64,000 bases of DNA. It comes from Candidatus Dadabacteria bacterium (lineage in GTDB: Bacteria > Desulfobacterota_D > UBA1144 > Nemesobacterales > Nemesobacteraceae). The stretch covers positions 1 to 64,000 of the forward strand of contig JAJDUA010000008.1 in NCBI GenBank assembly GCA_022826905.1. The letters run 5' to 3'. The notes beneath the pieces were generated by a model, which had not been told where the DNA came from, did no database searches, and saw only the letters and a program-made list of their open reading frames with translations. Both the position numbers and the translations under genes were made by a program. Below are positions 11,622 to 21,609 of the stretch, one piece after another (within the stretch, counting starts at the first letter, position 1; each line of letters begins with the position of its first letter).

Positions 11622-14306
11622 ATGGAGAAAAGCTACAACCCTGCCGAGGTTGAACGGAGAGTTTATGATTTCTGGATCTCATCGGGACTTCATAAATCCG
11701 AAATAAAAAACTCGGCTGAGGTTTTCTCAATTGTCATCCCCCCGCCCAACGTAACGGGATCGTTGCATATAGGCCACGCTCTTAACAACACCATTCAGGA
11801 CATTCTCGTCAGGTACAAGAGAATGAACAGTTTCGATGTTCTATGGGTTCCGGGCACCGACCACGCGGGTATTGCTACCCAGATGATGGTTGAAAAAGAT
11901 CTTGCCTCCGAAGGACTCACGAAAACCGATTTGGGCAGGGAAAAATTCCTTGAACGAATCTGGCAATGGAAAGAGAACTCCGGCAGCCGAATAACGGAAC
12001 AGTTAAAAAGACTCGGAGCTCTTCCCGACTGGGAGATGGAACGGTTCACCCTGGATGAAGGTCTTTCAGAAGCGGTGAGAAAAGTTTTTGTCGATCTTTA
12101 CTCTCAAGGGCTTATTTACAAGGATAAAAGACTTGTAAACTGGGATCCCGAGCTTCGTACGGCCATATCGGATCTGGAAGTGGAGCAGAGAGAGACTCAA
12201 GGGAACTACTGGCATATAAGATATCCGATAGAAGGGAACGATGGCCAGTTTGTTACTGTGGCTACAACGCGTCCTGAGACCATGCTTGGAGACACCGCAG
12301 TCGCAGTTCATCCTGAAGATCCGAGATACACCGATTTAGTGGGGAGAAAAGCTGTTTTGCCTCTTGTGGGAAGAAGGATCCCTGTAATAGCTGATGAGTA
12401 CAGCGATCCGGAGAAGGGTACGGGAGCAGTAAAGATAACTCCGGGACATGATTTTAACGATTTTGAAGTCGGAAAGCGTAACGGTCTCGATATATTAAAT
12501 ATTCTTGACGAGCGGGCGCACATAAGAGGTGATGTTCCGGAAAAATACGTGGGGCTTGAAAGATTTGAGGCTAGAAAAGCTATAATTCAGGATCTTGAGG
12601 AAGGAGGCTTTCTGGTAGAGGTTGAGCAGACCGCCCACACTGTTCCCTACGGTGACCGCTCTGGGGTGGTCGTAGAACCTTGGTTGACCGATCAGTGGTA
12701 CGTAAACACGGAAGAACTTGCCGCCCAAGCCATTTCATATGTGGAACAAGGTGAAATACGTTTTTATCCAGAGTTCTGGAAAAACACTTATTTTGAGTGG
12801 ATGAGAAATATAGAACCTTGGTGTATCTCAAGGCAGCTCTGGTGGGGTCACCGGATACCCGCATGGTACGGACCTGACGGGAAAATTTTCGTTGCAATGA
12901 ATGAGCACGAAGCTGCCGCTTCCGCAAAGAAACATTATGGTGAAGAGGTCAAACTTGCCAGGGACCCGGATGTACTGGATACGTGGTTTTCTTCCGGACT
13001 CTGGCCTTTCTCCACCCTTGGATGGCCAGTTGAGACTGAAGCTCTCAAGCATTATTATCCGACATCATGTCTGGTTACCGGATTTGACATTATCTTCTTC
13101 TGGGTCGCAAGAATGATAATGCTGGGACTTAAATTCAGGAAGGATGTGCCTTTCAGGGATGTTTATGTGCATGGTCTCATAAGGGACGCAAAAGGACGCA
13201 AAATGAGCAAGACGACGGGCAACGTAATTGATCCTATTGATGTGATCGAAAAATACGGTGCCGACGCGCTTCGTTTCTCGCTCGCGGCGCTTGCTGCCCA
13301 AGGAAGGGATATAAAGCTTACCTTCCCTGTTATAGAGGGATACAGGAACTTTATGAACAAGATATGGAATGCTACCAGATTTGTGTTTATGAACCTTGAA
13401 CCGGGGATGATTCACGACTCTCCCCTCGACACGTTTTGTCTGAGTGTTCCTGACCGATGGATTCTCAGCAGGCTCAACTTTACTCTCGGCGAAGTTGAAG
13501 AATTTATTGAAAACTACGAATTCGACAAGGCTTCCCAGGCGCTTTATCACTTTGTATGGGATGATTACTGCGATTGGTATCTTGAAATATCCAAGTTTTC
13601 TCTTTACGGAGACGACAACGAGTCTAAAAAAACCACTCTTAACGTACTCGTGCGGGTTCTGATCCGCTCCCTGCGAGCACTTCATCCTTTTACTCCCTAT
13701 ATTACGGAGGAAATCTTCCGAATATTCAGAGAAAAGGGAATCAATCTTCCTGAGGGAGAAGGTCTTGATTCAAAGAGCATTCTTGAAGCCCAGTACCCGA
13801 AGCCGGACGAAAGCGAGATATTTAAAGAAGAGTCCGAGCAGATTGAGCTTATAAAAAGTGTTGTAACTGGAATAAGAAACCTGCGTGCTATTGTGGGGGT
13901 TCATCCTTCAGAGAAGGTATCAATTCATCTTAATTCCGAAAGTGAAGAGGTAGGGAATGTTTTAAGGGAGAACCTTGAAATTATCCTAGGCATGGCTTCT
14001 CTTGGGGATTGCGTTGTTTTCGGAGGGGATATTCAGGGCAAAACGGTCTCGGAAGTTGTTTTGGGGGTAGAAATAATTATGCCGGTCGAGGGTCTGCTTG
14101 ATCTTGAGAAGGAAATTTCCAGATTGAGCAAGGACTTGGCAAAAGTTTCGCAGGAACTTAAAAAAACCGAGGGTAAGCTTGCAAACAGGGATTTCATCAA
14201 ACGCGCTCCCGAAGATGTTGTGGAAAAGGAGAAGGAAAAACTGGATGAATTTCAAAGCCACAAGAAAAAGCTTGAGGAAATTCTTGAGAAGCTTCAGGAT
14301 TCGTAA
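11622..14306 (+). CDS. valS: Valine--tRNA ligase
   Basis: 894 residues, normal for class I ValRS. The HIGH motif appears as LHIGHALNN (about 47-55). An editing domain with TTRPETMLGDTAV follows. The KMSKS loop reads KMSKT (about 527), a small departure from the usual final Ser. Anticodon-binding and C-terminal coiled-coil (about 825-892, Lys/Glu-rich) regions are complete. It charges tRNA-Val and hydrolyses mischarged Thr-tRNA. Its position after rpoC is not the commonest order, and shared transcription is possible. Confidence 0.96.
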   Translation: MEKSYNPAEVERRVYDFWISSGLHKSEIKNSAEVFSIVIPPPNVTGSLHIGHALNNTIQDILVRYKRMNSFDVLWVPGTDHAGIATQMMVEKDLASEGLTKTDLGREKFLERIWQWKENSGSRITEQLKRLGALPDWEMERFTLDEGLSEAVRKVFVDLYSQGLIYKDKRLVNWDPELRTAISDLEVEQRETQGNYWHIRYPIEGNDGQFVTVATTRPETMLGDTAVAVHPEDPRYTDLVGRKAVLPLVGRRIPVIADEYSDPEKGTGAVKITPGHDFNDFEVGKRNGLDILNILDERAHIRGDVPEKYVGLERFEARKAIIQDLEEGGFLVEVEQTAHTVPYGDRSGVVVEPWLTDQWYVNTEELAAQAISYVEQGEIRFYPEFWKNTYFEWMRNIEPWCISRQLWWGHRIPAWYGPDGKIFVAMNEHEAAASAKKHYGEEVKLARDPDVLDTWFSSGLWPFSTLGWPVETEALKHYYPTSCLVTGFDIIFFWVARMIMLGLKFRKDVPFRDVYVHGLIRDAKGRKMSKTTGNVIDPIDVIEKYGADALRFSLAALAAQGRDIKLTFPVIEGYRNFMNKIWNATRFVFMNLEPGMIHDSPLDTFCLSVPDRWILSRLNFTLGEVEEFIENYEFDKASQALYHFVWDDYCDWYLEISKFSLYGDDNESKKTTLNVLVRVLIRSLRALHPFTPYITEEIFRIFREKGINLPEGEGLDSKSILEAQYPKPDESEIFKEESEQIELIKSVVTGIRNLRAIVGVHPSEKVSIHLNSESEEVGNVLRENLEIILGMASLGDCVVFGGDIQGKTVSEVVLGVEIIMPVEGLLDLEKEISRLSKDLAKVSQELKKTEGKLANRDFIKRAPEDVVEKEKEKLDEFQSHKKKLEEILEKLQDS

Positions 14307-14323
14307 TATCTACGAAGTGAGAT

Positions 14324-15106
14324 ATGATCGGCGCCATTATAGGTGACATAGTGGGTTCCATCTACGAATGGGACAGGATAAAGACCAAGGAATTCGAGTT
14401 CTTCGGCGAGGGATGCCATATCACGGATGATTCCGTCTGCACAGCCGCGGTGGCGGATATTCTGCTGCATGACCTCCCCGCGGTCTCAACCATGCAGCAG
14501 TGGTGCCGCAAATACCTTGGCGCGGGCTACGGCGGATTGTTTGTGGAGTGGATTGTGATCGATAATCCCCAACCTTACAGAAGCTTCGGCAATGGTGCCG
14601 CGATGCGCGTTTCGCCTGCGGCGTTTCTTAACCGCAAAGCCGACCTGTCTCTGGCGCTCGCCGCAGCGGACAGGGTTACCACGATCACCCATGATCACGA
14701 TGAGGGAATAAAGGGCGCCCGGGCCACGGTCCATGCAATCTGGCTTGCTTACAGGGGCGAGGACGTGAACCGGATTCGCGAGATTATCTCTTCTGTCTAC
14801 GGCTATGACCTCTCAAGAAGCGTAGACGATATTCGCCCCGGCTATACATTTAACGAAACCTGCCAGCAAACGGTGCCCGAAGCGCTTACCTGCGCTCTGG
14901 AATCGGAGAGTTTTGAAGATGCGGTCAGAAACGCCGTTTCGCTTGGTGGTGATTCGGATACCCTTGCCGCAATTGCCGGTTCCATCGCGGAGGCGGTGCA
15001 CGGAATTCCTCGGAAAATCCGGGAATTTGCGGAGGAGACCTACCTTACTCACCACCCCGATATCCACGCCGTCATCATGGAGATGTACGGTACGCGCGAA
15101 GGCTGA
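14324..15106 (+). CDS. ADP-ribosylglycohydrolase family protein
   Basis: 260 residues with the DraG/ARH fold signatures: GDIVGSIYEW at the N-terminus, TDDS (metal-binding, about 36-39), GNGAAMRVSP, THDHDEGIKGA, and GGDSDTLAAIAGSIAEA near the C-terminus. These supply the Asp/Glu/Thr ligands for the two Mg2+ ions. The family removes ADP-ribose from proteins, nucleic acids or small molecules; the substrate here is unknown. No DraT or other ADP-ribosyltransferase is seen nearby. The gene is visibly more GC-rich than rpoC/valS, hinting at acquisition. It starts 17 bp after valS. Confidence 0.9.
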   Translation: MIGAIIGDIVGSIYEWDRIKTKEFEFFGEGCHITDDSVCTAAVADILLHDLPAVSTMQQWCRKYLGAGYGGLFVEWIVIDNPQPYRSFGNGAAMRVSPAAFLNRKADLSLALAAADRVTTITHDHDEGIKGARATVHAIWLAYRGEDVNRIREIISSVYGYDLSRSVDDIRPGYTFNETCQQTVPEALTCALESESFEDAVRNAVSLGGDSDTLAAIAGSIAEAVHGIPRKIREFAEETYLTHHPDIHAVIMEMYGTREG

Positions 15107-15156
15107 AGGTAGGAGATAAAGATTTCAGTAATCCGGGGATTTAAGTACGTTCCGGC

Positions 15157-16569
15157 CTAAAAAAGGTCCATTTGCTGATGGGATATCTTCTCATCCGTTA
15201 TTTCTACCGGATAATTTCCGTCAAAGCACGCGAAACAGTAGCTGGATTTTCCGTTAAGGGATTTATTGCCGTTCGTTACGGCCTTTACGATTCCTTCTTG
15301 GCTCAGATATCCAAGGGTATCTGAAGTTATATAGTCCTTTATCTTTTCCACTTCCAGTGAATGCGCTATCAGCTCTTCCTTGAGGGGTGTATCTATTCCG
15401 TAGTAGCATGAAAACTTCATTGGAGGAGAGCTTATTCTCATGTGAACTTCCTTGGCCCCCGCATCGCGTATCATTCTGATGATTTTTCTGCTGGTTGTAC
15501 CCCTTACTATGGAATCATCGACTACCACCACCTTTTTCCCGTTTATAACCTCTTTTATCACACTGAGCTTAAGTTTTACTCCGAAGTTTCTTATTGACTG
15601 CTGGGGTTGAATAAAAGTTCTTCCTATATAGTGGCTTCGAAGCAGTCCTGTTTCAAAAGGGATTCCGAGTTCTTCGGCATATCCCATGGCCGCAGGCAAC
15701 CCAGAATCAGGTACGGCTACGACAATATCCGCGTCTGCCGGACATTCAATAGCAAGCTGGCGACCCATGTTTTTTCTCATCTGATAGACGTTTTTTCCTT
15801 GGAAGAACGAGTCGGGTCTTGAGAAATATATGTTCTCAAACACGCAGTATTTATGCCGCTCTTTTGGGAACGGATTAAACGACCTGATCCCGCTCTCATT
15901 TATGAACACTATCTCCCCGGGCGCTATCTCTCTTACGTAATCGGCTCCTATTAGCTCGAAAGCGCATGTTTCGGATGCCACAACGTAAGAGTTCTCAATC
16001 TTTCCTAAAACCAGGGGTCTAAATCCATGAGGGTCGCGAGCGGCCACCAGTCCTTTAGGAGTGAGAAACACAAGAGAGTAGGCCCCCTTGCATTCAGTAA
16101 GGGCTTCTATGGTTCTTCCCAGGAAGGTTTTTTCCTTAGATCTCGCTATGAGGTGTACGATTACCTCGGTATCCGTTGTTGACTGGAATATGGAACCTTC
16201 TTTTTCAAGCTTGTGTCTGAGTGCTCTCGCGTTTGTAAGATTGCCGTTGTGCCCGACGGCTAGTTCCCCTTTTTCATAATTCATCATGAGGGGCTGGGTA
16301 TTCTTGTTGTTGCTTGAACCGGTTGTGGAGTATCTTACGTGGCCGATCGCGGTGGTGCCTTTGAGCTTCAATATGGATTCTTCATCGAAAACATCGGTTA
16401 CAAGACCCATTTCGCGGTGAGAGTACAGTTTTTCACCGTCTGTTGACACTATGCCGGCACTTTCCTGTCCTCTGTGCTGAAGAGAGTAAAGGCCCAGATA
16501 GGTAAAATTGGAGGCAGCCGGATGATCGTATATTCCAAAAACTCCGCACTCTTCGCGTAGCTTCGCCAT
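15157..16569 (-). CDS. purF: Amidophosphoribosyltransferase
   Basis: 470 residues. The N-terminal nucleophile Cys8 follows a short propeptide (MAKLREE), then the class II glutaminase domain and a C-terminal phosphoribosyltransferase domain with VVVDDSIVRGTTSRKI (PRPP loop). Cysteines in KYCVFEN, FSCYYG and SYCFACFDG match the four [4Fe-4S] ligands of the Bacillus-type enzyme. It makes 5-phosphoribosylamine from PRPP and glutamine, the first step of purine synthesis. Two bases separate it from purL, so the genes are co-transcribed. Last gene of the minus-strand unit. Confidence 0.96.
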   Translation of the reverse strand: MAKLREECGVFGIYDHPAASNFTYLGLYSLQHRGQESAGIVSTDGEKLYSHREMGLVTDVFDEESILKLKGTTAIGHVRYSTTGSSNNKNTQPLMMNYEKGELAVGHNGNLTNARALRHKLEKEGSIFQSTTDTEVIVHLIARSKEKTFLGRTIEALTECKGAYSLVFLTPKGLVAARDPHGFRPLVLGKIENSYVVASETCAFELIGADYVREIAPGEIVFINESGIRSFNPFPKERHKYCVFENIYFSRPDSFFQGKNVYQMRKNMGRQLAIECPADADIVVAVPDSGLPAAMGYAEELGIPFETGLLRSHYIGRTFIQPQQSIRNFGVKLKLSVIKEVINGKKVVVVDDSIVRGTTSRKIIRMIRDAGAKEVHMRISSPPMKFSCYYGIDTPLKEELIAHSLEVEKIKDYITSDTLGYLSQEGIVKAVTNGNKSLNGKSSYCFACFDGNYPVEITDEKISHQQMDLF

Positions 16570-16571
16570 CT

Positions 16572-18806
16572 TTACCCTTCTTGGAGTGAAAGGCTTTTCT
16601 CAAAGCCCGTAGACCATGCGTCATGAACTGCCGAGATTTTCATGTCAATCAAATCTCCTATACAGAACCTGTCGTCATCAACGACTACCCCGGCACGCAG
16701 CACGGGGACGCCGTAATCGTTTGCCATCTCTTCTATCTTTCCCCAGTTTTTACCGCTTATGCTTGCTATTACCCTAGATTGCGTTTCGGAGAAAAGAAAC
16801 AGATCGTCTCTAAGAGAGTTTTCATTTATGCCGGGCGCTTCTGCCAGCACCCCCCTTGTGCCGTCTGAAGAGAAGCAACATTCCGCGAGCGCAACGGCAA
16901 ACCCGCCCTCGGATATATCATGCGCCGACTTAATTATACTTTGAGAAGCGCAGGCAATCAACATTTCGGCAAGTCTTTTTTCCTTGTCAAGATCTATTGA
17001 GGGTGCTTCCCCGCCGATTATACCATGTTCAGCTTTAAGATACTCGCTTCCTCCTATATCTTCTTCTATTACCCCTCCCAGCAGTATCACCAAGTCTCCG
17101 GGGTCACGGAACCAGGGAGTGAGCATCTTCTCCGTATCTTCTATGAGACCCACCATGGCCACAGTCGGGGTGGGGAATATGGCGACACCTTCGGTTTCAT
17201 TGTAGAGACTGACGTTGCCGCTTACAACGGGCGTATTAAACACCTCTGCGGCTTCCGACATGCCCTCAACGCTTTCTTTGAACTGCCACATTATCTCGGG
17301 ATTCTCAGGGTTTCCAAAATTAAGACAGTCAGTGATCGCGAGAGGAAAAGCCCCGCAGCAGGCAAGATTTCTCATGCTCTCCGCGACAGCTATTTTGCTT
17401 CCATTTCTGGGATTTAAATAGCAATATCTAGAATTCACATTAGATGTCATGGCAATTGCTTTGCGCGTTCCCTTGAGCCTTATTATTGCAGAGTCAGCCC
17501 CCGGTCCCAGAACACTGTCAGTTCTTACCATGTGATCGTACTGCTCGTACACCCATTTCTTGCTGGAGACAGTGGGAGAAGAAAGGATTTCAAGAAACAC
17601 TCTTTCGAGGTTTTCAGGTTCGGGAATATCCGCCGGACCCAGTCTCGTTATCTTTTCAAGATATGAGGGTTTCCTGACCGGTCTTGTGTAGATGGGAGCT
17701 TCTGAGGTTATAAGACTCACCGGCAGGTCCGCGACTGTGGCTTCGTCTTCAGTGACGGTCAGTTTTCCGGAGTCGGTCACCTCGCCGATAACCGAAAAAT
17801 CAAGGTTCCATTTGTTGAAAATATTCCGGGCCACGTCTTCTTTTCCTTTTTCGAGAACCACGAGCATTCTCTCCTGCGACTCTGAGAGCAGAACTTCATA
17901 GGGCGTCATATTCTCTTCCCGTCTCGGGACTTTTTCGATCTCAATTCGGAGACCTGTTCCCGCCCGGTCGGCCATCTCCGTTGAAGAAGAGGTAAGTCCC
18001 GCGGCTCCCATATCCTGTATCCCCACGACGCAGTCTGTCTCAAACAGCTCAAGGCAGGCTTCAAGGAGAAGTTTTTCCGTAAAGGGGTCTCCCACCTGCA
18101 CGGCAGGCCTTTTTTCTTCACTCCCCTCGGTAAATGTGTCAGAGGCCATGATGGCTCCCTGTATTCCGTCTCTTCCGGTTTTCGATCCGACGTATATTAC
18201 AGGGTTACCCTTTCCTGAGGCGTATCCGCGGAAGATATTATCTTTTTTTGTTACTCCGAGAGCGAAGGCGTTTACCAGAGGGTTTCCATTGTAGCAGTCA
18301 TCAAAGTATATCTCCCCTCCTATCGTAGGAATCCCCATGCAGTTTCCGTAACCCGCTATTCCCGATACAACTCCCTCAACTAGGAATCTGGTTTTCTGAA
18401 GACGGGGGTTTCCAAAACGCAGGGAATCAAGCAGCGCCACAGGTCTCGCGCCCATGGTGAATATGTCCCGGAGTATTCCCCCGACCCCTGTCGCGGCACC
18501 TTGGTAAGGCTCTATGAAGGAGGGATGGTTATGGCTTTCCATCTTGAAAACGACGCAGTCGCCATCCCCTATGTCAACCACCCCCGCGTTCTCCCCCGGT
18601 CCCTGTATTACCTGCTCTCCCGTAGTGGGAAATTTTCGAAGATGCACCCTGGAGCTTTTATAGGAGCAGTGTTCAGACCACATGGCTCCGAGAATTCCGA
18701 TTTCGGTTAAATTCGGCTCCCTTCCCAGGGCTTTGACTATTTTTTCGTATTCGTCTCCGGTCAGTCCGTGGTCCATGGCAGACTGTAGAGATGCCTTGTC
18801 TTTCAT
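16572..18806 (-). CDS. purL: Phosphoribosylformylglycinamidine synthase subunit PurL
   Basis: 744 residues, the size of the small PurL that needs separate PurS and PurQ (neither is in the window), not the ~1300-residue fused form. Motifs: [38 protein letters not shown], and [17 protein letters not shown] near the C-terminal ATP-binding half. It converts FGAR to FGAM. Its ATG overlaps the stop of the upstream acyl-CoA synthetase gene by 4 bp (ATGA type), indicating translational coupling. Confidence 0.96.
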   Translation of the reverse strand: MKDKASLQSAMDHGLTGDEYEKIVKALGREPNLTEIGILGAMWSEHCSYKSSRVHLRKFPTTGEQVIQGPGENAGVVDIGDGDCVVFKMESHNHPSFIEPYQGAATGVGGILRDIFTMGARPVALLDSLRFGNPRLQKTRFLVEGVVSGIAGYGNCMGIPTIGGEIYFDDCYNGNPLVNAFALGVTKKDNIFRGYASGKGNPVIYVGSKTGRDGIQGAIMASDTFTEGSEEKRPAVQVGDPFTEKLLLEACLELFETDCVVGIQDMGAAGLTSSSTEMADRAGTGLRIEIEKVPRREENMTPYEVLLSESQERMLVVLEKGKEDVARNIFNKWNLDFSVIGEVTDSGKLTVTEDEATVADLPVSLITSEAPIYTRPVRKPSYLEKITRLGPADIPEPENLERVFLEILSSPTVSSKKWVYEQYDHMVRTDSVLGPGADSAIIRLKGTRKAIAMTSNVNSRYCYLNPRNGSKIAVAESMRNLACCGAFPLAITDCLNFGNPENPEIMWQFKESVEGMSEAAEVFNTPVVSGNVSLYNETEGVAIFPTPTVAMVGLIEDTEKMLTPWFRDPGDLVILLGGVIEEDIGGSEYLKAEHGIIGGEAPSIDLDKEKRLAEMLIACASQSIIKSAHDISEGGFAVALAECCFSSDGTRGVLAEAPGINENSLRDDLFLFSETQSRVIASISGKNWGKIEEMANDYGVPVLRAGVVVDDDRFCIGDLIDMKISAVHDAWSTGFEKSLSLQEG

Positions 18807-20482
18807 TTGTCCTCCGGGGGATGGATGAACTTTGTTGTCCTGGGTATGTCCATACCTCTGAAAAGGTATCTTTTCACTTTTCTTGTGGTTGTTTTTGGCA
18901 GTTCTTCTCTGGCTACGGCGAAATGGCTGATTCTCTTATGCGGTTCGAGCCGGCGGTTTATCCCCGTTATCTCGGTTTTAAGGATGTCCCAGATTCTCTC
19001 GTCGTCCCCACTTCGCGGCGCCTGTCCAAGCTTCTTGGAAACCCTCTCCGCCTCAGGAAATATAACGGCCTGTATCCTTTCATCATCCGGGCTGAACACA
19101 ACAGCTTCTTCAACTATTTCAAGCGGGGTGAGTTTTTCCTCTATCTCCTCGGGAGAGATGTTCTTTCCTCCCTTGGTTACGATAACCGATTTTTTTCTTC
19201 CCGTTATGTAGAGATAGCCTTCCTGATCGAAATAACCGAGGTCGCCGGTTCTGAGCCAGCCGTCACGGGAGAGAATCTCGTTTGTGGCGTCGGGATTTTT
19301 ATAGTAGCCCCGCATTACGCTTGGACCCCTGGCGCATATCTCCCCGACCCCCTCTGAGTCTTGGTCTCTTATTTCGACCTCGGTGTTTTCAAGCACCATG
19401 CCGCCGCTCGCGTTTTTAGGTCTTGAGAAAGGGTTTGCGGATATGACGGCGGATGTCTCGCTCATTCCGTATCCCTGAATAAGGGGGAATCCGTATTTCT
19501 CAAGCCCCACGGAAGCCGCCGGGGAAAGGGCGGCCCCACCGCTTACTATGAGCCTCAGACGGTCAAGGCCGAGACGTTTTTTCGCAATCTTTCCGAAAAG
19601 TCCTGAGGGCAGGGCTCTTGTAAGGAAATTCTTCGCCTTGGCCTGCTCGACTCTTCCGAGCAGTCTCTCAAGTATCAAAGGGGTGTTAAGCCATACGGTG
19701 GGTCTTGCCACCTTGAGGTCTGAGAGCATTTCCCTGGGTTTTATGCCTCTTGAGAAAAACACTCTCTGCCCGCAGTAAAAAGACAGCAGTATTCCTCCTA
19801 TTCTTTCGTACACGTGGTGGATGGGCAGTATGGAAAAAGCGGTATCTCTGTCCGTTATCGGAAAGGCGCTGTAAAGAGTTTCAAGGTTCGACATTATGCT
19901 TGCGTGGGAAAGCATTACCCCCTTGGGATTGCCCGTGGTTCCGGAGGTGAACACTATGTCCGCTATGTCCCGGGGCTCCAATTTTTCCGCCGCCGCGGTT
20001 TTCTCCGTATCCATCGGGCCGGACAGGGCTTCCTCCATCGGTATTACATGCTTAATCGTTCCTGTGTCGCGAAGAACCCCGGCGAACTGCGCAGATGGAA
20101 TAAGGAATTCCGAATCAGAGAGCCCGAGTACCTGTTTGATGTGTTCAGTCCTCGCCCTCGCGTCAACGGGGACGGCTATGGCGCCCGCCCAGATTACGGC
20201 GAAGTAGGAAATAGCCCACTGGGGGCTGTTTTCCCCCACTATGGCCACGTGTTCTCCTTTTTTAAGGCCGAGAGCCCTCAGGCGGGCCGAGAAATTGGTG
20301 AAAAGGGTGAAAACTTCGCTGAAGGTAAGAGAACTTACGGACAGATCCTTTTTTCTTACGGAGTATGCGACCTTGTCTGCGTAAAGAGAAGACTTTTTCT
20401 CAAGCATCCGCTGTATCGTGGCTATCCGGTCTCCGCTTCTTATGGAGGGAAGTCTTTTTTCAGTGCGCGTGAGTCTTTTCAT
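18803..20482 (-). CDS. AMP-dependent long-chain acyl-CoA synthetase/ligase
   Basis: 559 residues of the ANL superfamily. The phosphate-binding motif is [16 protein letters not shown] (about 183-198). [35 protein letters not shown] and [12 protein letters not shown] are the later adenylation motifs. It probably activates a medium/long-chain fatty acid to acyl-CoA through an acyl-AMP intermediate; the exact substrate cannot be read from sequence. No clear signal peptide or membrane span. Overlaps purL by 4 bp and lies 15 bp after the HAD gene, so it belongs to the same operon. Confidence 0.9.
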   Translation of the reverse strand: MKRLTRTEKRLPSIRSGDRIATIQRMLEKKSSLYADKVAYSVRKKDLSVSSLTFSEVFTLFTNFSARLRALGLKKGEHVAIVGENSPQWAISYFAVIWAGAIAVPVDARARTEHIKQVLGLSDSEFLIPSAQFAGVLRDTGTIKHVIPMEEALSGPMDTEKTAAAEKLEPRDIADIVFTSGTTGNPKGVMLSHASIMSNLETLYSAFPITDRDTAFSILPIHHVYERIGGILLSFYCGQRVFFSRGIKPREMLSDLKVARPTVWLNTPLILERLLGRVEQAKAKNFLTRALPSGLFGKIAKKRLGLDRLRLIVSGGAALSPAASVGLEKYGFPLIQGYGMSETSAVISANPFSRPKNASGGMVLENTEVEIRDQDSEGVGEICARGPSVMRGYYKNPDATNEILSRDGWLRTGDLGYFDQEGYLYITGRKKSVIVTKGGKNISPEEIEEKLTPLEIVEEAVVFSPDDERIQAVIFPEAERVSKKLGQAPRSGDDERIWDILKTEITGINRRLEPHKRISHFAVAREELPKTTTRKVKRYLFRGMDIPRTTKFIHPPEDK

Positions 20483-20497
20483 GGAAACGGTGTTTTC

Positions 20498-21226
20498 CTA
20501 GAGTATATCCCTTAGTTCTCTCAGGTTTTTTATAGTGAATTTCGCCTCTGTTCCACCGGGTTGTTCTTTTCTATTTACCCACACGGAATCAATTCCGAAT
20601 TCTGAAGATCCTGTTATGTCAGCTTCGGGATTGTCCCCTATGAAGATGGCGTTCTGTGGGCTCTCAGCGAGTCCGGCGAGAGCAGATTCAAATATCTTCC
20701 TGTGAGGTTTTCTCCAGCCCACTTCTTCTGATATCACTATATCTTCAAAGAAATTCGCGATCCCGAACTTCCCGAGCAGTTCCCTCACCGTGGGAGCATG
20801 ATCGAAATTTGAGACCAGAGAAAGTCTGTATCCTTTTTTCTTAAGATAGGAAAGAACTTCCGTATGGTGTTCGGGATATACCACCGCTTTGCAGAGACTT
20901 TGCATGTGTGAGCGTACAAACCTGTCAGGCAAGTCTTCATCTCCCTTGATGCCTGTTTTCTCAAGAAATATCTCAAACCTTTTTCTGTTCGGATATTCTT
21001 TCAAATTTTTTTTCCTGAGATCAAGAAGTTCTGTGTAGCTTTCAACAAAAGGCGTGTAGAAGTCCGAAAATTCTATTCCTCCGAGACTTGATTGCATTTG
21101 CGTGAAGACGTGTTTTGCGGTTGAGTTGCGGATTTCTCCGTTAATAGTTACTTCAGGAAGAAGGGAAGGTTCGAACATGACAAGCGTGTCGAAAAGGTCA
21201 AAAAACACCGCTGAATATTTTTCCAT
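20498..21226 (-). CDS. HAD-superfamily hydrolase (haloacid dehalogenase-like, subfamily IA)
   Basis: 242 residues. HAD motif I is FFDLFDTLV (nucleophile and acid Asp, residues about 9-17), motif II is LVSNFDH, motif III Lys is in WRKPHRKIF, and motif IV is IFIGDNPEADITGS. The large helical cap after motif I marks subfamily I. Such enzymes dephosphorylate small phosphometabolites; the substrate is not identifiable. It sits 17 bp downstream of the CbiX-like gene within the six-gene minus-strand unit. Confidence 0.88.
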   Translation of the reverse strand: MEKYSAVFFDLFDTLVMFEPSLLPEVTINGEIRNSTAKHVFTQMQSSLGGIEFSDFYTPFVESYTELLDLRKKNLKEYPNRKRFEIFLEKTGIKGDEDLPDRFVRSHMQSLCKAVVYPEHHTEVLSYLKKKGYRLSLVSNFDHAPTVRELLGKFGIANFFEDIVISEEVGWRKPHRKIFESALAGLAESPQNAIFIGDNPEADITGSSEFGIDSVWVNRKEQPGGTEAKFTIKNLRELRDIL

Positions 21227-21243
21227 CAGATTTTATACGAGAA

Positions 21244-21606
21244 CTACCCGAGTGATCTTTCAAATATGACTTCTATTATCTTGTCATGAAGCCCCAGTGG
21301 TTCTGTGACCCTGTAGTTTACTTGCGGAAAATCTCGGGCTGCCTCCGCTACCATCCTGGGTATGTCGGATTTTGAGTGTCTTCCCGGTACGAGGAAGTAC
21401 GGGTGGACCGTTATGTCGCTCGCCCCTGCCGCGACGCATTTGCGGAAAGCATCCCTTATTGACGGTTCGCAAAGTTCCATGTGGCAGTGCTCAACAATGT
21501 CAAACGGCGAGTCCTGGTAGGCTTTTGCCTTGTCGGCTACGTCTTCGAGAAGGGCGTTTGCTTCTTCTACCGTGCTTCCGTGATCAACCAGAATTAGAGC
21601 CTTCAT
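21244..21606 (-). CDS. Small CbiX/SirB-type sirohydrochlorin chelatase-like protein
   Basis: 120 residues, the size of the short CbiX form that acts as a homodimer. Conserved VDHGS (His9) and HPYFLVPGRHSKSDIP carry the metal-binding histidines. The family inserts Co2+ or Fe2+ into sirohydrochlorin for cobalamin or siroheme. The B12-dependent MetH encoded at 45775-49545 would be a consumer of cobalamin, although no other B12 gene is seen here. Only 3 bp separate it from the upstream peptidase gene. Confidence 0.85.
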   Translation of the reverse strand: MKALILVDHGSTVEEANALLEDVADKAKAYQDSPFDIVEHCHMELCEPSIRDAFRKCVAAGASDITVHPYFLVPGRHSKSDIPRMVAEAARDFPQVNYRVTEPLGLHDKIIEVIFERSLG

Positions 21607-21609
21607 CGC

